Origin: Fervidobacterium pennivorans DSM 9078
GTDB lineage: Bacteria > Thermotogota > Thermotogae > Thermotogales > Fervidobacteriaceae
Direction of reading: 5' to 3'
Length of the DNA: 64,000 nucleotides
Assembly (NCBI RefSeq): GCF_000235405.2
Contig: NC_017095.1
Coordinates: forward strand, 2,071,501-2,135,500
In this document: positions 31,886 through 39,680 of the stretch, piece by piece
Layout: every line of letters begins with the position of its first letter
Numbering within the stretch: the first letter of the stretch is position 1
Notes under the pieces: generated by a model
The model's input: the letters and a program-made list of their open reading frames with translations, nothing else
Databases searched by the model: none
Told to the model about the DNA's origin: nothing
Position numbers and translations under genes: made by a program

Positions 31886-33196
31886 ATGAAACTTAGGGGT
31901 TTCGTGTTGTTATTTTTAGTATTTGTAACCATTATCTCATTTGCGCTGAATATTATTTACCTTGTCGGAGATGGTATGAGTTTTAACCAGCTTCTTCTTG
32001 CAAGTATACTTGAAGGAAGAGTTTTGACAACTATGACATTGCCTTACACAGCTATACAAACGACTTACTCTGCTGATTCATGGGTGACAGATTCTGCTCC
32101 AGCGGGGACGGCCCTCTTTGCCGGATACAAAACATTGAACAGTGCGATAGGCGTATTACCAAATGGTACACCGATGCCTTCAATATTTGAAATTGCAAAG
32201 AGCGCTGGTTACAACATTGGTTTGGCAGTTACGTGTAGGGTAACTCATGCCACACCAGCCTCAATGTACGGGCACGTAACAAATAGAAACGATGAAGTAA
32301 TCCTTGCTAAACAGCTCGCTGAATCTGGAACTGTTGACGTCATTTTTGGTGGCGGATGGGATATGTTTGTCCCAACTGCGCAAGGTGGTAGAAGAACAGA
32401 TGGGCTTAATCTCATAGAAGTGATGAAAAGCAAAGGGTATGAATATATAACAACAGTTGAACAACTTAATACTGTTCAGTCTTCAAAGGTTCTTGGTTTA
32501 TTTGCCAAGGGACATCTTGACCCAGTTTCTAACAGGTCATCAGCTCAACCAACCCTCGATGTTATGACCAAAAAAGCCCTCGAACTTCTTTCAAAGGATG
32601 GTAAACCTTTCATGCTCATGGTTGAAGGCTCACAGATAGATTGGGAAGCACATTCGAACGATTTCTACGGAGTTTGGAAAGAGGTTGTGGAATTTGATAA
32701 CGCTGTCAAAGTTGCTCTCGAATTTGCAGCTAAAGATGGTAACACACTTGTGATTGTTACCGGTGACCACGAAACAGGTGGATTGTCACTTTCAAAAGGT
32801 GGTTACACAATTAACGTGGAACTTGCAAGAAAGGCAAAAGGAACTACACAGATGTTCTTAAGCCAATACAACATCGCAGATAAAGAAAAATTTATTGCGG
32901 GTCTTAAAGAATGGTATGGTATATCTATCACAGATGCCGAATACGAAAACTTGAGACAGATTCCTTCAAACAATCTGAGAAGAGAACTTGCAAGGTTTGT
33001 AAGTGAAAAAGTTGGATTTGGCTGGACAACGTTTGACCACACAGCTGCACCCGTCCCAGTCTACGCTTTTGGACCCGGTGCACATTATTTCACAGGTTTT
33101 ATGGACAACACGGACATTCCTAAGATTATTATGAAGATAACAAAACTTTCGGCAATTTCATTTCCTGAAGTTAAAACAACCGGTAGTGGGTATTAA
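31886..33196 (+). CDS. exported alkaline phosphatase
   Basis: This 436-residue alkaline phosphatase (PhoA superfamily) has an N-terminal signal (FVLLFLVFVTIISFA). The metal and nucleophile motifs are visible: YLVGDGMS with the first metal Asp, WVTDSAPAGTALFAG with the phosphorylated Ser, VEGSQIDWEAH, TGDHETGG, and DHTAAPVPVYAFG. It removes phosphate from phosphomonoesters outside the cytoplasm. Next to the nuclease cluster this would convert released nucleotides to nucleosides and phosphate. The start is ATG 31886, with GGAGGTG 8 bases upstream; the longer open frame from 31718 runs through the terminator of the previous operon and is not credible. Confidence 0.93.
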   Translation: MKLRGFVLLFLVFVTIISFALNIIYLVGDGMSFNQLLLASILEGRVLTTMTLPYTAIQTTYSADSWVTDSAPAGTALFAGYKTLNSAIGVLPNGTPMPSIFEIAKSAGYNIGLAVTCRVTHATPASMYGHVTNRNDEVILAKQLAESGTVDVIFGGGWDMFVPTAQGGRRTDGLNLIEVMKSKGYEYITTVEQLNTVQSSKVLGLFAKGHLDPVSNRSSAQPTLDVMTKKALELLSKDGKPFMLMVEGSQIDWEAHSNDFYGVWKEVVEFDNAVKVALEFAAKDGNTLVIVTGDHETGGLSLSKGGYTINVELARKAKGTTQMFLSQYNIADKEKFIAGLKEWYGISITDAEYENLRQIPSNNLRRELARFVSEKVGFGWTTFDHTAAPVPVYAFGPGAHYFTGFMDNTDIPKIIMKITKLSAISFPEVKTTGSGY

Positions 33197-33256
33197 TTCA
33201 TTTCTAGTGAAAATTATCGTTCATCACATTCCTTTAGTTTTCTGAAAGCTTTTCTG

Positions 33257-33286
33257 CCCCTGCACGTCTTTATGTGCAGGGGTTTT
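33257..33286 (+). terminator. terminator after alkaline phosphatase
   Basis: CCCCTGCAC (33257-33265), 8-base loop, GTGCAGGGG (33274-33282), followed by four T's. Confidence 0.9.
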
Positions 33287-33301
33287 CTTAATTTTGAGAT
33301 T

Positions 33302-33329
33302 TTGTTTTCCGTTGAAAATGTTATACAAT
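33302..33329 (+). promoter_or_regulatory. candidate promoter of the transglutaminase-like gene
   Basis: TTGTTT (33302-33307), 16-base spacer, TACAAT (33324-33329), 54 bases before ATG 33383. Each box has two mismatches or fewer outside the conserved positions, so this is a moderate call. Confidence 0.45.
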
Positions 33330-33382
33330 AAGTTGTGAAGTAAAGTTAGAAGATGAAACTTAAAAGTCAAGGGGGAATTGAT

Positions 33383-34732
33383 ATGTCAAGAATGGATTTT
33401 CTTAGTTACCCACTTCCGGATGTTTTAAAAAAATACATCTACCAAGGTTTCTTCAAAAAAGCCCGGGAGCAAATCGATAAGATACTCGAACACAGATTGC
33501 CACCACAGATGAGGGAAAGGCTTAAATTTGAGTTGTTTAGAATGGAACTGCTCAAAAAAACTTACAAATACCCTCAAGCCGAAGCACTTAAAATTTTCAA
33601 AAAGGTGTTCAAAGGTGCCACGAAATCGGAGTTTGAGCAACTTTGGAGAGAAGGGAGACTAGATTGGATATATATCGAGACACAAAGATTTTTTGAAAGC
33701 AGGTTTGATAAGAACCTGGCGTTCAATGAAAAGCAATACAAAGAAAGGCAAAGGGTGGATAAACAAACGCTTAAAAGGCGTGAGCTAATAAATAAAGCAG
33801 TTGAGCGGTTACTGAAAAGTGGGAAGCCAAAGAGTTATCGTGTGCGAGCGAGAATCACTGTTGAGAAAGAGAATCCGAGGGAAGAAAAAGTTCGTGTATG
33901 GTTGCCTTTTCCAAAAGAAGAATTTCAGCAGAGCGACGTCAAATTAATAAGTGCAAGTCACGAGTGCGAAATTGCGGACAATTCAGTTGGTCAAAGAACA
34001 GTATATATGGAAGGAAAGGATAACGAAAAATTCTATGTCGAGTTCGAATACACAGTTCACGAATGGATTGGACAACAATCACTCTATACACAAAAGCCTT
34101 CAAAAGAAGACATCAGTGAATTACCACCCCATATCGTCTTTTCTCCTTTCCTAAAAGAACTCCTCCATACGATATTCCACAACGAAGATTGGACCAAGCT
34201 TGATGATTTAGCACGTGCGAGAAGGATATATGACTTTGTCACACTAAATGTGAACTATTCATACGTTTTGCCTTATGCGTTGTATGATAACATCCCGGAA
34301 TACGTAGCGACAACATTCAAAGGAGATTGCGGGTTCCAAGCACTGCTCTTTATCACGTTATGTCGCATGGCAGGAATACCTGCTAAATGGCAATCGGGTT
34401 GGAGTATAACTCCGCTCGGGGCTTCCCCACACGATTGGGCACTTGTCTATCTTGAAAGATACGGATGGGTGCCAGTTGACCTTTCGTTTGGTGGAGGGAG
34501 AAGAGAACAAGAACCGATGCGTATATTCTACTTTACGAATCTTGATGGATTTAGAATGTTTGCAAATACCGAATTTCAAGGGGACTTCCTGCCAGAAAAG
34601 AAAGCATGGAGGTTGGATCCTTACGACAACCAGACTGGGGAAATGGAGATAATCAGCAAAGAAGAAGACGGGTATGTAATTGATTTAAAAAGCGAAATCG
34701 AGGTTCTTAAATTCGAAGAGTTAACAAAGTGA
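33383..34732 (+). CDS. transglutaminase-like cysteine peptidase candidate
   Basis: This 449-residue protein has no signal peptide. The N-terminal ~150 residues are helical and very basic. Residues ~155-250 are beta-rich (RVRARITVEKENPREEKVRVWLPFP across two lines). Residues ~270-390 are a transglutaminase-core domain with a full triad: Cys316 in KGDCGFQALL, His350 in SPHDWALVYL and Asp366 in VPVDLSFG. Bacterial members of this fold are usually peptidases. The dipeptide epimerase 24 bases downstream suggests that it acts on murein-derived or other peptides in the cytoplasm, which is inference. ATG 33383 is chosen for the AAGGGGGAA site 8 bases upstream. Confidence 0.82.
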   Translation: MSRMDFLSYPLPDVLKKYIYQGFFKKAREQIDKILEHRLPPQMRERLKFELFRMELLKKTYKYPQAEALKIFKKVFKGATKSEFEQLWREGRLDWIYIETQRFFESRFDKNLAFNEKQYKERQRVDKQTLKRRELINKAVERLLKSGKPKSYRVRARITVEKENPREEKVRVWLPFPKEEFQQSDVKLISASHECEIADNSVGQRTVYMEGKDNEKFYVEFEYTVHEWIGQQSLYTQKPSKEDISELPPHIVFSPFLKELLHTIFHNEDWTKLDDLARARRIYDFVTLNVNYSYVLPYALYDNIPEYVATTFKGDCGFQALLFITLCRMAGIPAKWQSGWSITPLGASPHDWALVYLERYGWVPVDLSFGGGRREQEPMRIFYFTNLDGFRMFANTEFQGDFLPEKKAWRLDPYDNQTGEMEIISKEEDGYVIDLKSEIEVLKFEELTK

Positions 34733-34756
34733 AAAAGAAAATAGGGGGTGTTTAAG

Positions 34757-35785
34757 GTGGGAAAAATCAAATCGGTAAAGTTCAAATTGAACCGCTTTGA
34801 ATACGTGAAGCCATTTCATATCACAAACAACGTTTCATACAACACGGAGAACATAGAAGTTATTGTTGAGCTTGATAATGGAGTTGTCGGATATGGAGAG
34901 GCTTCACCGTCGTTTAGGGTGAATGGTGAGAAGGTACCTGCTTTATTAGGACTGGAACAAATTGTAAATGAAATGATTGTTGGAATGGATGTGCGAAATT
35001 ACCGCCAGATTTTCGATGTGACCGACAAACTTTTTGGTGCACCAAGCATTAAGGCTGCAGTTCAATATGCCGTTCTTGATGCATTTAGTGAAGAGATTGG
35101 TGTCCCAGTTTACCAAATACTTGGTGGTGCGAAGACGAAAATAGAGACGGATTATACGATAAGCATAGGGACTATCGAAGAGAGAGTTGAAGATGCAAGA
35201 AAGATTGTAGAACGTGGGCACAGCGTGATAAAGATAAAGGTAGGGGAAAACCTTGAAGAAGATATCCAAGCGATGATGGCAATTTATGAAGTTTCAAAGG
35301 GATGCAAATACATTGTTGATGCCAACACAGGTTACACGCCAAAACAAGCAGTGAAATTTGTAACTGAGATATACCGAGCGGGAATAGACATACATGTTTT
35401 CGAACAACCAGTCGCAATGAACGATGTCGAAGGACTCAAATACGTAAGATGGAACTCACCTTTCCCTGTTGCAGCCGACGAAAGTGCTAGGACAAAATAC
35501 GAAGTAATGAGATTGATTAAAGAAGAAGCGGTGGATTACATAAACATCAAGCTTATGAAATCTGGTATTAGCGATGCACTTGCGATTGTTGAGATGGTGA
35601 GAGCTGCAAATCAGAGATTAATGCTTGGTTGCATGGCGGAATCAAGTCTTGGAGTGAATCAGAGTGTCCATTTTGCACTTGGGACCGGGGCGTTTGACTT
35701 CCATGATTTAGATAGTCCTTTGATGCTTAAAGAAACGGAATTCAGAGGTAAGTATAAAGTTGATGTACCATATTATTATGTGTAA
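34757..35785 (+). CDS. L-Ala-D/L-Glu epimerase (enolase superfamily dipeptide epimerase)
   Basis: This 342-residue enolase-superfamily enzyme has the epimerase acid-base pair: KIKV (the KxK motif, within SVIKIKVGEN) and NIKLMKSG. The magnesium ligands lie in VDANTGY, HVFEQP and AADESA. It closely follows the Thermotoga maritima L-Ala-D/L-Glu epimerase pattern and would convert L-Ala-D-Glu from murein turnover to L-Ala-L-Glu for peptidase cleavage. Other dipeptide specificities exist in the family. GTG 34757 is preferred over GTG 34748 because AGGGGG then has normal spacing. Confidence 0.88.
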   Translation: MGKIKSVKFKLNRFEYVKPFHITNNVSYNTENIEVIVELDNGVVGYGEASPSFRVNGEKVPALLGLEQIVNEMIVGMDVRNYRQIFDVTDKLFGAPSIKAAVQYAVLDAFSEEIGVPVYQILGGAKTKIETDYTISIGTIEERVEDARKIVERGHSVIKIKVGENLEEDIQAMMAIYEVSKGCKYIVDANTGYTPKQAVKFVTEIYRAGIDIHVFEQPVAMNDVEGLKYVRWNSPFPVAADESARTKYEVMRLIKEEAVDYINIKLMKSGISDALAIVEMVRAANQRLMLGCMAESSLGVNQSVHFALGTGAFDFHDLDSPLMLKETEFRGKYKVDVPYYYV

Positions 35786-35879
35786 GTTTATCTTTCTGGT
35801 TTCGCGTATTTCCTAATGATGTTATTCCTGAAATAGCAAAGATTGTATCTGAACATTGAACTTTGTGAAGCAAATAATA

Positions 35880-35908
35880 AAAAATCAGGGCATTTAGCCC
35901 TGATTTTT
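35880..35908. terminator. bidirectional terminator between the epimerase gene and tRNA-Pro
   Basis: AAAAATCAGGGC (35880-35891), loop ATTTA, GCCCTGATTTTT (35897-35908). T-runs on both strands allow it to end the epimerase transcript (+) and the tRNA transcript (-). Confidence 0.9.
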
Positions 35909-35909
35909 T

Positions 35910-35986
35910 TGGTCGGGGTGACTGGACTTGAACCAGCGACCTCTTGCGCCCCATGCAAGCGCGCTAGCCACCTGCGCTACACCCCG
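35910..35986 (-). tRNA. tRNA-Pro (anticodon GGG)
   Basis: Folded by hand on the minus strand. Acceptor CGGGGTG/CACCCCG, D-stem GCGC/GCGC, anticodon stem CTTGC/GCAAG with loop ATGGGGC (anticodon GGG at 34-36), variable AGGTC, T-stem GCTGG/CCAGT with loop TTCAAGT, discriminator A. The 3' CCA is encoded (35912-35910). It reads CCC and CCU proline codons. Position 32 is A, which is uncommon. Confidence 0.95.
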
Positions 35987-36008
35987 AACTTTTGAATCGG
36001 CAAAATAA

Positions 36009-36037
36009 ATTTTACCATATAGGTTTTCAAAAATCAA
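36009..36037 (-). promoter_or_regulatory. promoter of tRNA-Pro
   Basis: Minus strand: TTGATT (36037-36032), 17-base spacer, TAAAAT (36014-36009), 23 bases before the mature tRNA 5' end. Confidence 0.7.
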
Positions 36038-36080
36038 GAAGATTAGGAAATTATAAATTCCGAAAGAGAGTTCAGAAATT

Positions 36081-36109
36081 TTGGAAATTTAGATGGAAAG
36101 TGATATAAT
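36081..36109 (+). promoter_or_regulatory. promoter of the binding-protein gene
   Basis: TTGGAA (36081-36086), 17-base spacer, TATAAT (36104-36109), 26 bases before the GTG at 36136. It runs divergently from the tRNA-Pro promoter. Confidence 0.7.
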
Positions 36110-36135
36110 AAGTGAAACCGAAAGGGGGGATCGTT

Positions 36136-37983
36136 GTGAGGTATATGAAGTACTTGCTCGTAAGTTTGTTCTTATTTGCGGTCGGTATTTTTGCATTTGA
36201 TCCAACGACATACGTTTCGGTTGGTGTTGGAGAACCGGATACACTTGATATCCACCAGGCGTACGATACGGTAAGTGGTGAGGTTATTTACAACGTATAC
36301 GAAAGTCTTATTGCCTATAAAGGTAGTAGTTTGACAGAATTCGAACCAAGGTTAGCGACGCAAGTTCCAAGTATTAAGAACGGACTTATAAAAGACGGTG
36401 GAAAGACATATGTGTTTCCTATAAGGAAGGGAGTTAAATTCCACAACGGTGCAACGTTAACACCTGAAGACGTTGAATACTCCTTTGAAAGAGGTTTGCT
36501 TTACGACCCTGCTGGTGGTCCAATGTGGATGCTTTGGAACGCCATCTTTGGTGTTAACTCACTCAACGAGATGATACAAAAGTATGTTGGAAAACCTGTT
36601 TCTGAGGTATTTAAAGATGGTGAACCACTGCCTGAATACAAGGAAAAGTTAGTTCAAATGTACAAAGAAGTTATAGACCCAGCTATTGAAGTTGAAGGAG
36701 ACAACGTGATATTTAAACTTGCCAGACCATACGGTCCGTTCCTGACGATAATTGCGCACACAGTTGGGTGGTCGGCTGTACTTGACAAGGAAACATCTAT
36801 TAAGATGGGACTTTGGGATGGAAAACCGGATACGTGGTGGAAGTACAGGAATATAGCTAAGGAACAATCCCCACTTTATGCAACAGCAATAGGGACGGGA
36901 CCATACAGACTTGTAGAATGGGACAGAACAAACAGAAAAGTTGTTCTTGAAGGATTCAAAGACTACTGGCGCGGTGAGCCAAGACTTAAGAAGGTTATTC
37001 TCCTCACTGTTAGTGAGTGGGGCACAAGAAAACTTATGCTTGAAAAAGGCGATGCTGACGATATTGCCGTTGTTCTTGAATACCTTGACCAGATAAAAGG
37101 GAACAAGGACATACAAATTATAGACAATATCCCATCTTTGTCAGTTACCGTTGTGGGATTTTCCTGGTCAGTTTCGCCAAACAGCAAATACATAGGTAGC
37201 GGAAAATGGGACGGGAACGGAATGCCTCCAGACTTTTTCAGCGACATTAACGCGAGAAAAGCGATATCATATATCATCAACTACGATGCAGTGATAAGGG
37301 ATGTTTTAAAAGGATACGGAACGAGGATTCCTGCTGCATTACCCAATGGACTTTTAGGATTTGATCCAACATTGCCACTTTACAAGTTCAATTTAACTGA
37401 GGCAAGAAAAGCACTTGATAAAGCATGGAACGGGAAAGCCTTAAAGATAGGACTTAAGTTTACGTTAGCATACAACACCGGGAACTTGATGAGGCAAAGG
37501 ATAGCGGAAATGATTAAGACGTATCTTGAAATGATAGCTCCTGGCAAAATCAAAGTTGATATAGCGGCACTTAACTGGCCAAGCTATCTCGATGCAATGA
37601 GAAAAGCTGAGCTTCCAATGCCAATCTTTAACTGGCTTGCTGACTTCCCAGATCCGGATAATTTCATATTCACATTCTATCATTCTGCAGGAACTTACGC
37701 ACCAAGACAGGGAGATAATTTCAAAAAATTCGTCAGCACACCGAGAAAAGAACTTGGGGGTAAGAGCTTGGATGAGCTCATAGAAATGGCAAGGAATTCG
37801 TCAGATCCAGAAGAGCGAGCGAAGCTGTATATGAAAATACAAAAATTTGCAATAGATAATTATATCAGTATTCCTATTTATCAACCAGTTAGTGTAAGGG
37901 CTCAGAGAGCCTGGGTCAAAGGTTGGTATCCGAATCCGATGAGACCCGGTAACGATTACTTCGAACTTTACAAGCAACAGTAA
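36136..37983 (+). CDS. extracytoplasmic peptide-type ABC transporter binding protein (SBP family 5)
   Basis: This 615-residue family-5 solute-binding protein (DppA/OppA type) has a signal peptide (KYLLVSLFLFAVGIFAF) and no lipobox. The family hallmark is visible near residue 100 as VFPIRKGVKFHNGATLTPEDVEYSFERG in pieces (KFHNG, LTPEDVEYS). The C-terminal lobe shows LADFPDPDNF and the final YISIPIYQP. It binds peptides or oligosaccharides; in Thermotogota many family-5 proteins bind sugars, so the ligand is open. No permease or ATPase genes follow; it stands alone with its own promoter and terminator. The epimerase nearby makes murein peptides a possible ligand. Confidence 0.88.
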   Translation: MRYMKYLLVSLFLFAVGIFAFDPTTYVSVGVGEPDTLDIHQAYDTVSGEVIYNVYESLIAYKGSSLTEFEPRLATQVPSIKNGLIKDGGKTYVFPIRKGVKFHNGATLTPEDVEYSFERGLLYDPAGGPMWMLWNAIFGVNSLNEMIQKYVGKPVSEVFKDGEPLPEYKEKLVQMYKEVIDPAIEVEGDNVIFKLARPYGPFLTIIAHTVGWSAVLDKETSIKMGLWDGKPDTWWKYRNIAKEQSPLYATAIGTGPYRLVEWDRTNRKVVLEGFKDYWRGEPRLKKVILLTVSEWGTRKLMLEKGDADDIAVVLEYLDQIKGNKDIQIIDNIPSLSVTVVGFSWSVSPNSKYIGSGKWDGNGMPPDFFSDINARKAISYIINYDAVIRDVLKGYGTRIPAALPNGLLGFDPTLPLYKFNLTEARKALDKAWNGKALKIGLKFTLAYNTGNLMRQRIAEMIKTYLEMIAPGKIKVDIAALNWPSYLDAMRKAELPMPIFNWLADFPDPDNFIFTFYHSAGTYAPRQGDNFKKFVSTPRKELGGKSLDELIEMARNSSDPEERAKLYMKIQKFAIDNYISIPIYQPVSVRAQRAWVKGWYPNPMRPGNDYFELYKQQ

Positions 37984-38018
37984 GTTGAATCAGAGACATT
38001 GTAATACATTTCTTTGGC

Positions 38019-38052
38019 ACAACATGGCTCTGGTTTACCGGAGCCATGTTGT
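38019..38052. terminator. long bidirectional terminator
   Basis: ACAACATGGCTCTGG (38019-38033), loop TTTA, CCGGAGCCATGTTGT (38038-38052), with one T-G pair, then T-rich sequence. It lies between the convergent binding-protein gene and the DNA glycosylase gene and ends at the glycosylase stop codon. Confidence 0.88.
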
Positions 38053-38700
38053 TTATTTTTTAGTATTTTTGTATTTGCAAGATTCTACAGGACATGTTGC
38101 ACACAAAGGGTTTGTTCTACAAAGTGCCTTGGCATGTTCAACTATGAGGCCATGGAATTCTTGATAAAGTGCAACATCTCTGGGATATGTTTTTTCGAAA
38201 AGTAGCCTGTATTCATCGTATTCTTTTAGTTTGATACCTAATAGTCTGTCAAGTAGTCTTTTAGTATAAGCATCTACAACAAAGACGGGTAATTCTAATG
38301 CATACAGTATTATAGAATCGGCAGTTTCCTTTCCAATACCTTTTACCGACAAAAGCTCATCTCTTATTTCTTCAATGCTCTTTGTTTTGATTTTCTCCAA
38401 ATCAAAGTTGTAGCTTTTCAACCACGTTAAAAGGTTTTTCAGTCTTTGGGCTTTTACATTGAAAAAGCCTGCAGGTTTTATCAAAAAAGATATCTCTTCG
38501 GTGCTCATTTTTGCCAGGCAATGTAGAATATCCTTTTTACAATATTCTTTAATATTCTCAAGTGCCTTTTCAACATTTTTCCAATTGGTGTTCTGCGTAA
38601 GTACCGCTGAAACTATAATTTCCTCGGGTGTTCCGGGCCACCATTTTCCTTGGGGACCGTGTATCTCTCTAAGTATCTCGTACAAATTCTCCAGTTTCAT
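38053..38700 (-). CDS. HhH-GPD DNA glycosylase, endonuclease III / MagIII-like
   Basis: This 215-residue base-excision-repair glycosylase has the helix-hairpin-helix (LLSVKGIGKETADSIILYA) followed by the catalytic Asp region PVFVVDAYTKR. A C-terminal Cys cluster, CRTNPLCATCPVESC, has spacing 5-2-4 rather than the classical 6-2-5 of Nth. The N-terminal WWPGTPEEIIVSAVLTQNT segment resembles the MagIII (3-methyladenine) branch more than true Nth. Lys at the HhH bifunctional position is not obvious, so a monofunctional glycosylase is likely. ATG 38700 with AAGGAGAG upstream is the start; the frame stays open another 100 codons through a terminator and a livG remnant, which is not part of this gene. 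Confidence 0.85.
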   Translation of the reverse strand: MKLENLYEILREIHGPQGKWWPGTPEEIIVSAVLTQNTNWKNVEKALENIKEYCKKDILHCLAKMSTEEISFLIKPAGFFNVKAQRLKNLLTWLKSYNFDLEKIKTKSIEEIRDELLSVKGIGKETADSIILYALELPVFVVDAYTKRLLDRLLGIKLKEYDEYRLLFEKTYPRDVALYQEFHGLIVEHAKALCRTNPLCATCPVESCKYKNTKK

Positions 38701-38789
38701 ACCGCAAACTCTCCTTGTTATGTCTGGATGATTACACATGTTGTCTTCCAAACAACAATTGTAACACATTTCTTCGGTTGCAAAAAACA

Positions 38790-38816
38790 AAAAGCGGAGG
38801 GTGAACCTCCGCTTTT
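38790..38816 (-). terminator. terminator left after the livG remnant
   Basis: AAAAGCGGAGG (38790-38800), loop GTGAA, CCTCCGCTTTT (38806-38816). On the minus strand the stem is followed by a T-rich tract. It lies between the ABC-ATPase remnant and the glycosylase gene. Confidence 0.85.
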
Positions 38817-38880
38817 CGCTTGAAATGTTGCCTTTATAATTTTCTTCTGTTACCCTCCGAGGTATGCCTTTCTCACTCTC

Positions 38881-38991
38881 AGCTAGTTCGTCGAGCAAAA
38901 CTAACTTGATCGTAGTACCCAGTGCGTGTGCAATTTCAAGCTTTTTTTGTAAACCATACGGCAATGAAGTTGCTTTATTTGAGAATATGAG
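38881..38991 (-). pseudogene. remnant of a LivG-type branched-chain amino acid ABC ATPase
   Basis: About 37 codons of the minus strand read as the C-terminal half of an ABC ATPase. ATSLPYGLQKKLEIAHALGT corresponds to the ABC signature LPYGxQRRLEIARALA typical of LivG, and KLVLLDELAE corresponds to Walker B (LLLDEPAA). The catalytic Pro is changed and everything before and after is missing: no Walker A, no C-terminal tail. No other liv genes are present. This is a decayed fragment of a lost transporter; its downstream terminator survives. Confidence 0.72.
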
Positions 38992-39105
38992 CATACACAT
39001 ACCAAGATTCCGTTGAAAACAGTCCTTAAAAGTGTATTTAAAGACAACTGTTATTTGAATATTTGCATAATATCACTAAGCTCTCATGTTTTCAACCTGA
39101 TGTAT

Positions 39106-39131
39106 AAAAAACCGGGGACAAAAGGTCCCCG
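39106..39131 (-). terminator. terminator of the ferritin-like / Mbx operon
   Basis: CGGGGAC (39113-39119) pairs with GTCCCCG (39125-39131); on the minus strand the stem is followed by T's (A-run 39106-39111). Confidence 0.88.
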
Positions 39132-39160
39132 AGTAATTGTTCAATGCTATTGTTTTGTCT

Positions 39161-39646
39161 TTAGAAAGGATAGAATCCAAGTTCGAGGTTGTTTCTCTCA
39201 ATTATTGCTTTGATTTGGTCCTCGATTATCTTTTTGTGTCCTTCTTCCCAGTCTCTTAGAGCCAACAAAAGTTTCTTTACTCTCTCATCTTTTTCATTAT
39301 TTGCGGCTTTTTCGTAGAATTCCATAAAATCCTTTTCTATTAAGTAAGCCATTCTCAAAATTGAAAGGTCAGCCATATCGTCTTCTGCTGATGCCTCAGA
39401 TATTTTTTGACCTTCGTATCGTGATTTGTAGTACTTTGTATCTTGTTCGGGAAGTGAATCTACTTGTGCACCTTCATTGAGAGATTTTATCAATCTTCTT
39501 ATAAATTCTGTGTGTTCTTTTTCCATTTGAGCTAAATAATCAAATATTTCAGCGACTGCTTTGTTCCTTACTTCGTTCTTTTTTGATGTGTAGAATTTAA
39601 ACCCATCGATTTCAAATTGTTCAGCCAATCTTAGAACGTCGTACAT
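39161..39646 (-). CDS. ferritin-like di-iron (rubrerythrin-type) protein
   Basis: This 161-residue four-helix ferritin-like protein lacks the C-terminal rubredoxin domain of classical rubrerythrin. Di-iron ligand pairs are visible: Glu in AEQFEIDGFKFY, QMEKEHTEFI (ExxH), EKDFMEFYEKA and DWEEGHKKII (ExxH). Family members reduce peroxide or sense and store iron; in anaerobes oxidative-stress defence is usual. It lies 34 bases downstream of the NAD(P)H module of the Mbx operon, with AGGAGGTGA before ATG 39646, so it may be co-transcribed. The role in that operon is unknown. Confidence 0.85.
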   Translation of the reverse strand: MYDVLRLAEQFEIDGFKFYTSKKNEVRNKAVAEIFDYLAQMEKEHTEFIRRLIKSLNEGAQVDSLPEQDTKYYKSRYEGQKISEASAEDDMADLSILRMAYLIEKDFMEFYEKAANNEKDERVKKLLLALRDWEEGHKKIIEDQIKAIIERNNLELGFYPF

Positions 39647-39680
39647 CTAACTCACCTCCTATTATAGTTTACAACTAAGA

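Noticed and set aside
38701-39000. 315-residue glycosylase with an ABC-ATPase-like N-terminus
   Set aside because: A terminator and a proper ribosome binding site for ATG 38700 lie between the parts; the first part is a livG remnant.
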